Positions 1 to 9,085 are shown, numbered from the stretch's first letter. The stretch is DNA of 64,000 nucleotides from Verrucomicrobiaceae bacterium (GCA_016713245.1 JADJPM010000004.1:2046001-2110000); one strand, 5' to 3'. Notes: generated by a model not told the origin, from the letters alone. Program-made: numbers and translations.

Positions 1-2
1 CC

Positions 3-629
3 GGCACCACCGAATCGTTCAAGGATGTACTGCGGCACGAGGTGGGACATGCCGTCTATTACCAGAAGCAAAAACTTATCGACGGCTGGCTGGAGACACG
101 TTTTGGCTGGAAGGCGCTCCAAGTGACAAAGGCTGGTATTCATGCCTGGGTGACCGCGATGGGCGGATGGGGCAAGGCCACGCCCGCTCAGAAATCTGAA
201 ATCATCAATGCCATCGCGAAGAATACTCCTGCCGAATCCTTTGCCGGCACTCGTGACTTTGAGATTCAGGGAAACCCGGTTTGGACAAAGTCCTTCGGGC
301 CTCGTAAAGCCTTCGTCGCCTCGGTGGAGGACTGGTGGGAAAACTGCGCTCGCTGGCACCGGTATGGCGGCAGGCGCTTCTATGTGAACTCCTATTACAG
401 GCAGCTCATGATCGTATCGGATGAGACCATCGACCTCGTTCGGAACATGCCGAGCCTCTACGCGGCCATGTCTCCCTTGGAGTTTTTCGCCGAGCTCTAT
501 GCGTTCTACTTCGACCCGGATGCGAAAGGCAAGGTGATCATCCCCAAGAATGTTCGCGATTGGCTGGATGCAAACATTGGTCGTCCATCACCTGCCGTCA
601 AAAAGACGGCGAAGAAACGGCGCGGATAG
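3..629 (+). CDS. Zinc metallopeptidase-like protein, 5' end outside window
   Basis: The reading frame is open from the window edge to a stop at 629, so only the C-terminal part (about 208 residues) is visible. Near the visible start, nt 36-50 encode HEVGH, the HExxH zinc-binding and catalytic motif of gluzincin-type metallopeptidases, followed by an aromatic AVYY. About 110-120 residues later, FFAELYAFYF offers a Glu that could be the third zinc ligand. The rest is rich in Trp, Tyr and basic residues and ends in a Lys/Arg-rich tail. Internal GTG and ATG codons would cut off the HExxH motif, so the true start lies upstream. HExxH proteins of this size can be secreted toxin or effector domains as well as housekeeping proteases; nothing visible decides between them. 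I am confident of the motif, not of the biological role. Confidence 0.6.
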   Translation, partial: GTTESFKDVLRHEVGHAVYYQKQKLIDGWLETRFGWKALQVTKAGIHAWVTAMGGWGKATPAQKSEIINAIAKNTPAESFAGTRDFEIQGNPVWTKSFGPRKAFVASVEDWWENCARWHRYGGRRFYVNSYYRQLMIVSDETIDLVRNMPSLYAAMSPLEFFAELYAFYFDPDAKGKVIIPKNVRDWLDANIGRPSPAVKKTAKKRRG

Positions 630-637
630 CGTGCTCC

Positions 638-2751
638 TCACTTCGCCGCTGTCGTCGGTGCTGCCGTCTTCACGCTCACGCGAATGGGCTGGGAGATGAG
701 GATTTCGACGGTGTCGGTGGGATTCGCGGCGGTAGTGACGGCCTTCATCTTGTTCGTGGCGGCGGTCATGGCGGCCTCGGCCTGCTTCTTTTTCACGGGG
801 TCGGTCGCTGCGGCGGAGACTTCTTGAGCGGCCTTCTTTTGCTCGGCTTCAGCCAAAGGCACGGCGGCGGGGTTGTAGCGGTATTTGCAGATGCCGAGGC
901 TTTGCAGCGCGAAGGTGTAATCGCCCGGCGTGATCTTCAATTCCGCGAGATTCAGCACCAACTCATGCATGGCGGCTTTCAGCGGGATGTCGAACTCCTT
1001 GATGGCGCTGAAGCCTTCGCCGTAGGCTTTCACCTTGATGGAGCTGCCGTTGAATTCATTCCGCCAGGCGAGTTTGAGTGGGATTTTCAGTGTCTCGCCC
1101 GCTTTGGCTTCGAAGACCTTGTTTTCGGCCAGCGTGATCGAAAGTGGCGCTTGTTCGGAATCGGTCACGGACACGGGAACATCTGCCATGAGGCGCGGGG
1201 CAGGGATTTCGCCCTTCGCATCCTTCACCGGCCATTCCATGCTGGCGACACGCACGGGGCGAATGACCTCTTTGCCGCCGATGACAGCCTTGCCGGTGAT
1301 ATTGGCGAGCGAAAAGCCACGCGGGGCCTTTTCATCGGCGGTGAGGATGAGGTGACCATAGGTCTTGCCTTTGCCGATCTTCAATCCAGCGGCGCTGATT
1401 CCCGGCGGCAGGCCTTCCATGCGGATCTCGATTTCGCCATCGAAGCCATCGCGACGCTGCACGGCCACTTCAAAGGCACGCGATTCGCCTTGGCGGAGTG
1501 CCATCGGCTTGGAAAGCGAAGCGCGGTCGCCATTGCGCAGCGTCATGTGAACGGCCCAGGCGGCGAGGGCGAAGTCTGGTGCCGCTTGGCGCACGATGAG
1601 GCGATACACGTTGTGCGGATCGCTGCGAGTGCCGCCGAAGAGGTCACGCACTTGCAGACGATAGGTGCCGTCTTCTTTGACCTCGAATTTACCGAGCACG
1701 TCCGGCGAACCGGCATCGTAAGGCGGGCCGTCGTAGCTATAGCCGTTGCTCGTGACCTTCATCGGCGGTGCGATGTCGTAGAGCTCGGCCACATCGGTGA
1801 ATTTGCCGTCCTTCACCTGCTGCACGAGCACGAAGGGATCGGTGTTCCGGCCGAGGCGCTCGCTGGCGACCTCGACCCACCAGGTCTCGCCCTTCTTCGC
1901 GGCGAACTCATAGGTATCGACATCCGCCGCCGGGAAAAACGCCCCCGCGATGTCGCAGGGCAGCGTGATCTTGGTTTGCGGCTCGGCTTCCTTCGCTGGA
2001 GCCGTGGCCGCGAGTCCCACCGGCGGCCAGGACATCGCGCTGACGGTTTGCGTCTGCGGTTGCGGCTCGGCGGGGCCTTTTTGCAGAGCGAGTCGATAAA
2101 ATGCCGCTCGCCGCCCTGGTAGGTGAGGTCGCTCACCTTGATGACGAACGTGCCATCCGCAGGCGGCGTGAAGTCGATCAGGCCACCGGTGCGGTTGACC
2201 TTGAGGTCCGCACCTTTGCCATCGGCGAGGATGAGCACGGGCGTGAGCCGCGAGTCGATCCCGACCGCCGCGCAGTCGATGGACACCGCCTGGCCCTTCA
2301 CGCCCTGGAAGGAATAGAAATCCACCGCCCGCTTCGTCATCGTCGCGTTGCAGATCGAGCCAATGGCGAGCGGCAGGGCCGTTTCGAGCGTGTTGTTCGC
2401 CTTCGTGCGTACCACCTCCGGCAGTTTGTTCACCGAAAAGGCTCGCACCGACGACACACCGAGCCTCGACATCACTCGCGCATCATAAACGCCCACCGCT
2501 GCATCTGCCGCGATGCTCACGCTAAACTTGTTTGGGGCCCCCGCGACCGGCTTGGCCGTAATTTTTGGCGTCGAGAAGGTCAATTCGGTTACCTCTTCGA
2601 TGTTTTCGCCAGTGATCACCACCTCAACGTTTTGCCCTGCCTGACCTCCCATGGGCATCAAAGTCAGCAAACGCGGCAACGGCAGCGTGACCTGCTGAGC
2701 CAGTGCCGAGGCGGAAAAGAGAGCGAGGAGGCAAAAGAGACGCGGAGACAT
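638..2751 (-). pseudogene. Exported PPC-domain (pre-peptidase C-terminal) protein, frameshifted
   Basis: Two minus-strand frames form one protein of about 705 residues. The N-terminal part starts at ATG 2751 with a signal peptide (MSPRLFCLLALFSASALAQ), an IPT/TIG-like segment and a PPC-type beta domain reaching YQGGERHF. The frame then shifts, and YRLALQKG and the rest continue in the other frame to the stop at 638. The shift falls on a four-base A run (plus strand 2098-2101); one more A there would restore the frame. The C-terminal half carries a second PPC-like domain (DVDTYEFAAKKGETWWVEV), further beta domains and an Ala/Lys-rich stretch. This architecture recurs in exported proteins of Planctomycetes and Verrucomicrobia. 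The upstream in-frame start at 2829 was not used because the signal peptide begins at 2751. It could be a real pseudogene or an assembly indel. Confidence 0.7.
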
Positions 2752-3021
2752 GACCGGAAACCTACGCTGGCAAAAACGCGTTCTGTGCAAGCTGCCCGAG
2801 TAAACTTCTCCAGACTTTGGGGCCGCCAAAACCTAGCAGGAGCAGCAGAGTATGTGCCGGGTGCACCCAATAAAGGAGGGAAGTCTAAATTCGGTGCCTC
2901 TCAAATTTGATTAGCAAGAAGGCGGTTTTTCCGCAGAAATAATTTTTTCGTCGTGGAACCCACGGAAATGCGATGGGAAACGATTTCTTGCCCCTATTGG
3001 TGGGATTTTTTTCTGGTCAAA

Positions 3022-3037
3022 GCACAACATCTTGTGC
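3022..3037. promoter_or_regulatory. Putative NrdR box upstream of nrdB
   Basis: GCACAACATCTTGTGC is a perfect dyad (6-bp arms around CATC), 111 bp upstream of nrdB. Length, symmetry and the ACAA/TTGT core fit the 16-bp NrdR boxes found before ribonucleotide reductase operons. Such boxes usually come in pairs; I see no second good copy. An AT-rich TATAGT (3062-3067) lies just downstream and may be the -10 element. The rest of the 2752-3147 gap holds no gene I can support. Confidence 0.55.
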
Positions 3038-3147
3038 AACATGGCCGTCACGGCGCGGACATATAGTATTTATAGACTTCGCTGCCTGCTCTCTCGTTTT
3101 CCCCGTTTCTCCACTTATTCACACCCCCAAACACAGCATTTAAGGTC

Positions 3148-4230
3148 ATGGAAAAGACATACAAGATTGGCAATCGTGAGTTTCCTCTCGATCACGATAA
3201 AGCCGAGGCGGCTTTCGCGGACAAGAAGGTCATCAATGGTCGCAAAAGCATGACCTTTAACCTTCTCCCGCTGAAGTATCAGTGGGCTTATGATCTCTAT
3301 CGCGTCATGAAGGCCAACCACTGGGAGCCTGAGGACATCCAGATGCAAAAAGACGTGGAGCAGTGGCGCTCCAACGAGATCACCCAAAACGAGCGCTGGA
3401 TCATCATGATGGGCATCGGTTACTTCTCCGCCGCCGAAGGCATCGTGGGCGACAACATCCAGCACGTCGTCCGCGAGCTGGTGACTGCTCCGGAGCTGAA
3501 ACTCGTACTCGGCCGTCATGCCCATGAGGAAAACATCCACGCTGACTCCTTGCTCTACATGATTTCCTCCCTTGGGATCAATCCGCATGAGTGCGAGGCC
3601 ATGTTCGAGCAGATACCGACGATCGTGGCGAAGAACGAATTCGTCACCCGCATCTCCAACAACATGCGCCGCGATCTGGACCTCACGAAGCTCGAAAACA
3701 AGCAGCTCCTGGCGAAGAACATCTTCATGTTCGGCCAGTGCATGGAGGGCACCCAGTTCTACGGCCTCTTCGGCATGATCCTCTCCCTCTACCGCCAGAA
3801 CAAGTTCCCCGGCATCGGCCAGATGTTCCGCTACACCCTGCGCGACGAGTCGAACCACATCGAAGTCTTCCGCAATCTGTTCATGGACCTCGTCGAGGAG
3901 AATCCCGACCTGTGGACCGGCGAATTCCGTGAAGAGCTCGTCAACATCATGCGCGAAGCCGTGGCTCTGGAAAAGAACTTCATCCGCGACTGCCTGCCCG
4001 TGAATGCCGTGGGCCTCAGCTCGGCCGAATTCGAGCAGTACATCGAATTCATCGCCGACCGCCGCCTCGCTGGCTGCGGCCTGCCCGCCCTCAACCCCGG
4101 CGTCTCCAATCCTCTCCCCTGGCTGGCGGAGATGATGGACGTGCGCAAGGAGCAGAATTTCTTCGAAGGTAAGGTCACCGATTACCAAAAGGCCTCCGCT
4201 CTCGTCCAGTCCTCCGACGATGATCTGTAA
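3148..4230 (+). CDS. nrdB: Ribonucleotide reductase beta subunit, class Ic (Tyr-less) type
   Basis: This 360-residue R2 subunit builds the metal cofactor that starts ribonucleotide reduction in the alpha subunit. The ligands are visible with the right spacing: E97 (AAEGIV), E128 and H131 (EENIH), E200 (CMEG), E234 and H237 (RDESNH). The radical Tyr of ordinary class Ia enzymes should be at H131+4, but residue 135 is Leu. The first ligand is Glu rather than Asp. Both traits are those of class Ic enzymes such as Chlamydia R2, which use a Mn(IV)/Fe(III) centre and have Phe, Leu or Val there. W46, Y229 and C-terminal Y346 match the chlamydial radical-transfer residues. The acidic tail (SSDDDL) is the usual R1-docking end. 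nrdA follows 140 bp downstream on the same strand, and a putative NrdR box lies upstream. Confidence 0.95.
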   Translation: MEKTYKIGNREFPLDHDKAEAAFADKKVINGRKSMTFNLLPLKYQWAYDLYRVMKANHWEPEDIQMQKDVEQWRSNEITQNERWIIMMGIGYFSAAEGIVGDNIQHVVRELVTAPELKLVLGRHAHEENIHADSLLYMISSLGINPHECEAMFEQIPTIVAKNEFVTRISNNMRRDLDLTKLENKQLLAKNIFMFGQCMEGTQFYGLFGMILSLYRQNKFPGIGQMFRYTLRDESNHIEVFRNLFMDLVEENPDLWTGEFREELVNIMREAVALEKNFIRDCLPVNAVGLSSAEFEQYIEFIADRRLAGCGLPALNPGVSNPLPWLAEMMDVRKEQNFFEGKVTDYQKASALVQSSDDDL

Positions 4231-4370
4231 CCCCTTTTTGTGAACAACCTGACCAACAAGAAAGAATAACTTTCGCTGGAGTAAGACGCACCCGTTTCGC
4301 ATCCTCCCGGTCCCCGATTTCCCTCCCCGCTCCCTCAACGTCAAACCAACAGCCCACGCCTCCTCCCGCC

Positions 4371-7300
4371 ATGATCGCCTCCCTGCTGCAAGAGGACAAA
4401 GTCCTCAAAAAAGTCACCCAAACGCCGAAAGACCAGAAGCCCGCTTTTAAGTGGAGTGCCTTGTCTGTCGCCAGTTCGATTGGGGATACTCTTCCCGCGT
4501 CCATCAAGGTCAACGTCGGCGGCGCCGAGCGTGATTTCGACGCCGAGGAGATCGCAGACACCGTTGGCAGCGCCCTCGCGGATCTCTTTCTCGCCCGTCA
4601 AAAGGAAGGGGACATCTACACCGAGCACAATCAGCAGCTGGTGCAGAAGATCTCGCGGGCGGTCACGGAGGAGATCTACCAGCGCACGGCCCAGCTTGCC
4701 GAAGGGAGCGGCAAAGCGGCCAACCTCAACGCCAAGGACATCTATCACTGCATCGAGCGGGCACTCATCCATCACAACGCCCACGACGTCGCCCGCACCC
4801 TCGCCGAAAAGCGCAAGCGTGCCTCCGCCTACGATCCCTTCGCCGATTCCACCCCTCAGCCGCTCATCGTGAATACCAAAGTCATCCGTCGCAGCGGCCA
4901 GCTCGTGCCGTGGAACCACAACAAGATCGAGATCGCCGTCCGCAAGGCCTTCCTCTCCATGGAACTTGATTCCTCCCCAGCCGTCCAGGTCGCCGAGACC
5001 GTGAGCCGCGCCATCGCCGAGGAAAACAAGCAGTTCATCCACATCGAGGACGTGCAAAACCTCGTCGAGGAAGAGCTCATGAAGCAGGGCTTCTTCAAAG
5101 TCGCCCGCGCTTACATCCAGTACCGTGCTCTCCGCACCAACATGCGTGAGGACGATGAGCAACAGGCCGCTGTGGCCAATGAAATCGAGAGCCAGGACCA
5201 GCAGGCCCTCATCCTCGTGAAGACCGCCGACGGCAATTCCTTCCTCTGGGACGGGGCCGATCTGAAGAAGCGCATCGACTTCGCCATGCTCGGCCTCGAT
5301 TTGTGCCTCACCCGTGCCGAGATCGAGATGGAACTCCGCCGCTCCCTGAATTCCGACATCACGCTCGATCACCTCAAGCAGACCATCACGCTCAATGCCA
5401 AGACGATGATGCAAAAAGACGCCGACTTCGCGAAGTTCGCCGCCCGTATCCTGCTCAGCTACATCTATGAAGAAGTCCTCGGCTGGGACATCGTCCGCGA
5501 TGGCATCGAGGCCTTGCGTGACTTCCACCGCCGCACCTTCCGCCGCAACCTCGCCCGTGGTGTCGAAATCGACCGCTACAATCCCCGCCTGCTTCAGTTC
5601 GACCTCGACAAGCTCGCCGATGCCCTCGATCCCGCCGCCGATCTCGATTTCGACTTCCTCGGCATCCAGACCCTCTACGACCGCTACCTCATCGTCGATA
5701 AGAAGGTCAAGCCCGCCAAGCGCCTCGAAACGCCCCAGCTCTTCTGGATGCGTGTGGCCATGGGCCTCAACGTCGGCGAACGCGATGGCAATCCCGAGGA
5801 CAAGATCATCTCCATCTACAAGCTCTACAAAGGCCGCCGCTTCTGCTCCAGCACGCCCACGCTCTTCAACAGCGGCACCCTGCACAGCCAGCTCTCCTCC
5901 TGCTACCTCTACAAGGTGGATGACAGCATCGAGTCCATCATGATCCGCGGCATCGCCGAAAACGCCTTCCTCTCCAAGTGGGCCGGCGGCCTCGGCGGCT
6001 CGTGGACCAGCGTCCGCGGCACCGGCGGCTACATCAAAGGCACCAATGGCGAATCCCAGGGCGTCATCCCCTTCCTCAAGCTGCACAACGACCAGCTCAT
6101 CGCCGTCAATCAGGGTGGCAAGCGCCGCGGCTCTGGCTGCGCCTATCTCGAAGTCTGGCACAACGACATCGAGGACTTCCTCCAGCTCCGCATCAACACC
6201 GGCGACGAGCGCCGCCGCACGCACGACCTCAACACCGCCAACTGGATTCCCGATCTCTTCATGAAGCGCCTTGAGGCCCGTGAAAACTGGACCCTCTTCC
6301 GCGCCAACGAAGTCTCCGATCTCCACGATCTCTACGGCTCCGCCTTTGAAAAGCGCTACGCCGAATACGAGGCCATCGCCAAGACGGGCAAGATCTTCTC
6401 CAAAGAAATCCCGGCCGTCGATCTCTGGAAGCTCATGCTCAAGGCCATCTTCGAGACCGGCCATCCTTGGATCACCTTCAAAGATCCCTGCAACGTCCGC
6501 AGCCCTCAGGACCACGTCGGCGTCATCCACAGCTCCAATCTCTGCACCGAGATCACGCTCAATACCTCCGCGGACGAAACCGCCGTCTGCAACCTCGGCT
6601 CCGTCCTCATCGACAACCACCTCGATGACGCCGGTAACATCGACCACGCCAAGCTCCGCGAGACCATCCGCAGCGCCGTCCGTGCACTCGACAACGTCAT
6701 CGACATCAATTTCTACCCCACCGAGGCCGCCAAGACCTCCAACACTCGCCACCGCCCCATCGGCCTCGGCGTCATGGGTTTGCAGTATGCCCTCTACCGC
6801 AAAGGCATCCCCTTCGCGTCGAAGGAAGCCGTCGATTTCAACGACGAGATGATGGAAGCCATCGCCTACTACGCCTACGAAGCCTCCAGTGATCTCGCCG
6901 CCGAGCGTGGTCAGTATTCCAGCTACAAAGGCAGCAAGTGGGATCGTGGCCTCATGCCGCAGGATACCCTCGACCTCCTCGCCAAGGAACGCGGCCAGGA
7001 AGTCGATGTCCCCCGCGGCGGCAAGATGGATTGGAGCGCCCTCCGTGCGAAGATCGCCAAGCAAGGCATGCGCAATAGCAACGTCCTCGCCATCGCGCCG
7101 ACGGCCACCATCTCGAACATCATGGGCTCCAGCCCCTGCATCGAGCCCCTGCTCAGCAACATGCTCGTGAAGGCCAATCTCTCCGGCGACTTCATGCTCC
7201 TCAATCCCTTCCTCATCCGCGACCTCAAAAAACGCGGCCTGTGGACCGCCGACATCCAGAACAAGCTCAAGTACATGGATGGCGAGATCGAAGCCATTGA

Positions 7301-7676
7301 GGAAATCCCCGTGGACCTCAAGCGCCGTTACGCCACCGCCTTCAGCATCGATTGGGCCTGGGTCGTCGATGCCGCCGCCCGCCGTCAGAAGTGGATCGAT
7401 CAAAGCCAGAGCGTGAACCTCTTCTTCGGCAGCACGGAGATGAGCACCCTCAGCCACATGTATCGCGGTGCCTGGCGCAAAGGCCTCAAAACCACCTACT
7501 ACCTCCGCACCCGCAGCGCCTCGAACATCGAGAAGAGCACCGCCGAATTCCAAAAGGAGATCCGCAGCACCGTCATCAACGGAGCCATCGGTGCCAAACG
7601 CTACACGGCGGAGGAAGTGCAGGCCTGCTCCATCGAAGCCATGCGCAACGGCGGGACGTGCGAGGCGTGTCAGTGA
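4371..7676 (+). CDS. nrdA: Ribonucleoside-diphosphate reductase alpha subunit with extended N-terminus
   Basis: This 1101-residue class I large subunit reduces NDPs to dNDPs. Residues about 165-255 form a canonical ATP-cone (VIRRSGQLVPWNHNKIEIAV through the KVARAYIQYRALR end), the allosteric activity site. Residues about 44-150 look like a second, degenerate cone, and a further divergent segment precedes the catalytic barrel. Catalytic features: C511 (SSCYLY) and C740 (AVCNLG) as the redox pair, N723, thiyl C725 and E727 (NLCTEI), the tandem Tyr in TTYYLRTRS for radical entry, and C1097/C1100 in the C-terminal CEAC that is re-reduced by thioredoxin. It is longer than E. coli NrdA (761 residues) but close to the chlamydial enzyme, which also has several cones. 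Start ATG 4371 is the first in frame and lies 140 bp after nrdB. Confidence 0.95.
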   Translation: MIASLLQEDKVLKKVTQTPKDQKPAFKWSALSVASSIGDTLPASIKVNVGGAERDFDAEEIADTVGSALADLFLARQKEGDIYTEHNQQLVQKISRAVTEEIYQRTAQLAEGSGKAANLNAKDIYHCIERALIHHNAHDVARTLAEKRKRASAYDPFADSTPQPLIVNTKVIRRSGQLVPWNHNKIEIAVRKAFLSMELDSSPAVQVAETVSRAIAEENKQFIHIEDVQNLVEEELMKQGFFKVARAYIQYRALRTNMREDDEQQAAVANEIESQDQQALILVKTADGNSFLWDGADLKKRIDFAMLGLDLCLTRAEIEMELRRSLNSDITLDHLKQTITLNAKTMMQKDADFAKFAARILLSYIYEEVLGWDIVRDGIEALRDFHRRTFRRNLARGVEIDRYNPRLLQFDLDKLADALDPAADLDFDFLGIQTLYDRYLIVDKKVKPAKRLETPQLFWMRVAMGLNVGERDGNPEDKIISIYKLYKGRRFCSSTPTLFNSGTLHSQLSSCYLYKVDDSIESIMIRGIAENAFLSKWAGGLGGSWTSVRGTGGYIKGTNGESQGVIPFLKLHNDQLIAVNQGGKRRGSGCAYLEVWHNDIEDFLQLRINTGDERRRTHDLNTANWIPDLFMKRLEARENWTLFRANEVSDLHDLYGSAFEKRYAEYEAIAKTGKIFSKEIPAVDLWKLMLKAIFETGHPWITFKDPCNVRSPQDHVGVIHSSNLCTEITLNTSADETAVCNLGSVLIDNHLDDAGNIDHAKLRETIRSAVRALDNVIDINFYPTEAAKTSNTRHRPIGLGVMGLQYALYRKGIPFASKEAVDFNDEMMEAIAYYAYEASSDLAAERGQYSSYKGSKWDRGLMPQDTLDLLAKERGQEVDVPRGGKMDWSALRAKIAKQGMRNSNVLAIAPTATISNIMGSSPCIEPLLSNMLVKANLSGDFMLLNPFLIRDLKKRGLWTADIQNKLKYMDGEIEAIEEIPVDLKRRYATAFSIDWAWVVDAAARRQKWIDQSQSVNLFFGSTEMSTLSHMYRGAWRKGLKTTYYLRTRSASNIEKSTAEFQKEIRSTVINGAIGAKRYTAEEVQACSIEAMRNGGTCEACQ

Positions 7677-7699
7677 TGCACTCCTTACGCCTCGGGCCC

Positions 7700-7742
7700 G
7701 TCGGACGAGTCTGACGGGTCCGACCAGTCCGACTCGTCCGAC
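7700..7742. repeat. 9-bp-period GTCNGAC array, five units, upstream of the four-helix-bundle gene
   Basis: Five GTCNGAC heptamers begin exactly 9 bp apart (7700, 7709, 7718, 7727, 7736), separated by variable dinucleotides. Each unit is itself palindromic (GTC/GAC). The array fills most of the short gap between nrdA and the next gene. Matching arrays occur after that gene (8503-8536) and inside hrpB (37569-37602). Confidence 0.85.
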
Positions 7743-7753
7743 GAATCCCCGCC

Positions 7754-8488
7754 ATGCCGCCCGACTCCGACAGTCCTTTGATGCCGCATGGAGGTTACGA
7801 GAACCTTCGTAGCTATGCCGTCGCCGAAGCGGTCTATGACGCCACCGTCGTTTTCTGTGATCGTTTCATCGATAAAGCGAGCCGCACTCACGATCAGATG
7901 GTCCAGGCCGCCCGTAGTGGTGTGCGAAATATCTCCGAAGGCAGTGGAGCCGCCGCCACCTCCAAGAAAATGGAGATGAAGCTCACGAATGTGGCTCGTG
8001 CTAGCCTCAACGACGAACTCGCGAAGGACTACAAAAGCTTCCTCATGCAGCGCGGCCTGCGTGTCTGGCCCAAAAACTCCAAAACGTGCCTCGCCATGCG
8101 GGAACGGCTCAAGTACGATATCTTCCCCAATCTACCAACCGCGCCCAAAGGCAAAGTGGTGCTCACCGGCTTGGCGGGCCTCGCCGAATTCGTCGCCAAG
8201 GCAGATCCCGAATTCGCTGGTAACGCCATGCTCTGCGCTGTCAATCAAGCCTCCTACCTCCTCAAACGCCAAGTTGAGAGCCAAGGCCGCGACTTTAAAG
8301 AAAAAGGCGGCTTCACCGAACGCCTCCATGCCACCCGTGTTCAGGCCCGAGCCGAGCAAGCTGGCCTTCCTCTCTGTCCCGTCTGCGGCAAAACCATGCG
8401 CCGCCGCACCGCTGGAAAGACTGCCAGCCAGTTCTGGGGCTGCTCCGCCTATCCGAATTGCAAAGGCACGAGAGACATCGAGACATGA
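7754..8488 (+). CDS. Four-helix-bundle (S23-like) protein with C-terminal topoisomerase-type zinc finger
   Basis: This 244-residue protein has two parts. Residues about 15-190 resemble the four-helix-bundle family related to the S23 proteins encoded in 23S rRNA intervening sequences, including the segment DQMVQAARSGVRNISEGSG. The C-terminal about 35 residues form a zinc ribbon of the topoisomerase I type: CPVCGKTMRRR, then FWGCSAYPNCKGT, four cysteines with the usual Tyr-Pro-x-Cys pattern. This matches what has been called the four helix bundle suffix domain arrangement. The function of such proteins is unknown; nucleic-acid binding by the zinc ribbon is an inference. The gene is enclosed by two 9-bp-period arrays, suggesting it moves or acts together with them. 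An alternative start at 7781 (MPHGGYENL) is possible. Confidence 0.8.
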   Translation: MPPDSDSPLMPHGGYENLRSYAVAEAVYDATVVFCDRFIDKASRTHDQMVQAARSGVRNISEGSGAAATSKKMEMKLTNVARASLNDELAKDYKSFLMQRGLRVWPKNSKTCLAMRERLKYDIFPNLPTAPKGKVVLTGLAGLAEFVAKADPEFAGNAMLCAVNQASYLLKRQVESQGRDFKEKGGFTERLHATRVQARAEQAGLPLCPVCGKTMRRRTAGKTASQFWGCSAYPNCKGTRDIET

Positions 8489-8502
8489 CGTGGCATCTTC
8501 TC

Positions 8503-8536
8503 GTCCGACAAGTCAGACTGGTCCGACCCGTCTGAC
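8503..8536. repeat. 9-bp-period GTCNGAC array, four units, downstream of the four-helix-bundle gene
   Basis: Four GTCNGAC heptamers start at 8503, 8512, 8521 and 8530, with the same 9-bp spacing and phase rule as the upstream array. They begin 14 bp after the stop codon of the four-helix-bundle gene, so that gene is bracketed on both sides. Confidence 0.85.
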
Positions 8537-8596
8537 TTTCACATGTGAGTGCACTGTCCTGATGATCAGCCCGACATCGCAAATCAGAAGCACTGA

Positions 8597-9085
8597 ATGT
8601 ACCATTTCATAACTCATCTCCTTGTCGCCTTGGTGCTGCTGCTCATCACCAAATCCGTGCGTAAAGTGGCCGAGAAGCGCATGAACGGCCTGGAAGGCCG
8701 CATCACCTTGTTTGCGCGGCTTTTGCCACTGATTCCTCTGGGCTTTTTCTCCATGTTTGCCGTTTACGCGCTTCAAGATCCTGATCCGGATGATCGCATT
8801 GCCGGAGTTTGCATTCTCGTTTGCGCGGTTCTGCTTCTCGTTGGCCTGATCTACTACTGGACCTATCGTCTGGTTCTAAACGAAGAGTGGATACTCACCC
8901 AGTCACTCATTGGCTCAGATCGCATGATCTCTCTTTCCCAGCCTTTTGAACTCAATGTCGACTCCGAGATGAAACACTTCATTCTCCGACAGGATGGAAA
9001 AACCCTCAAAGTCACTTGGGTTGTCTCTGGTTTTAGAGACATCCTCGCCCGGCTGATTGAGAAACGGTCAGAAATGAACTTCTGA
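8597..9085 (+). CDS. Small membrane protein with cytoplasmic beta-rich tail
   Basis: This 162-residue protein matches no family I can name with confidence. It has an N-terminal hydrophobic helix (ITHLLVALVLLLIT), a second segment (LLPLIPLGFFSMFAVYAL) and a third (IAGVCILVCAVLLLVGLIYYW). A soluble C-terminal half of about 70 residues follows. Its alternating hydrophobic pattern (EWILTQSLIGSDRMISL, KHFILRQDGKTLKVTWVV) suggests a PH-like or bPH fold. Such three-helix-plus-PH proteins are common and uncharacterised in bacteria. The gene stands alone between the repeat-flanked gene and a repeat-rich gap, with no operon context. The PH-like assignment rests on pattern only. Confidence 0.6.
   Translation: MYHFITHLLVALVLLLITKSVRKVAEKRMNGLEGRITLFARLLPLIPLGFFSMFAVYALQDPDPDDRIAGVCILVCAVLLLVGLIYYWTYRLVLNEEWILTQSLIGSDRMISLSQPFELNVDSEMKHFILRQDGKTLKVTWVVSGFRDILARLIEKRSEMNF

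Noticed and set aside
4341..7553. A 1070-residue open frame on the minus strand across nrdA
   Set aside because: It is the antisense shadow of nrdA, with the skewed, Gly/Asp/Val-heavy composition typical of GC-rich shadow frames. nrdA on the plus strand has all catalytic motifs.
7700..8536. Short palindromic repeats that might be a CRISPR array
   Set aside because: Units are 7 bp with 2-bp gaps, far too short for repeat and spacer, and they flank a gene rather than lie beside cas genes.
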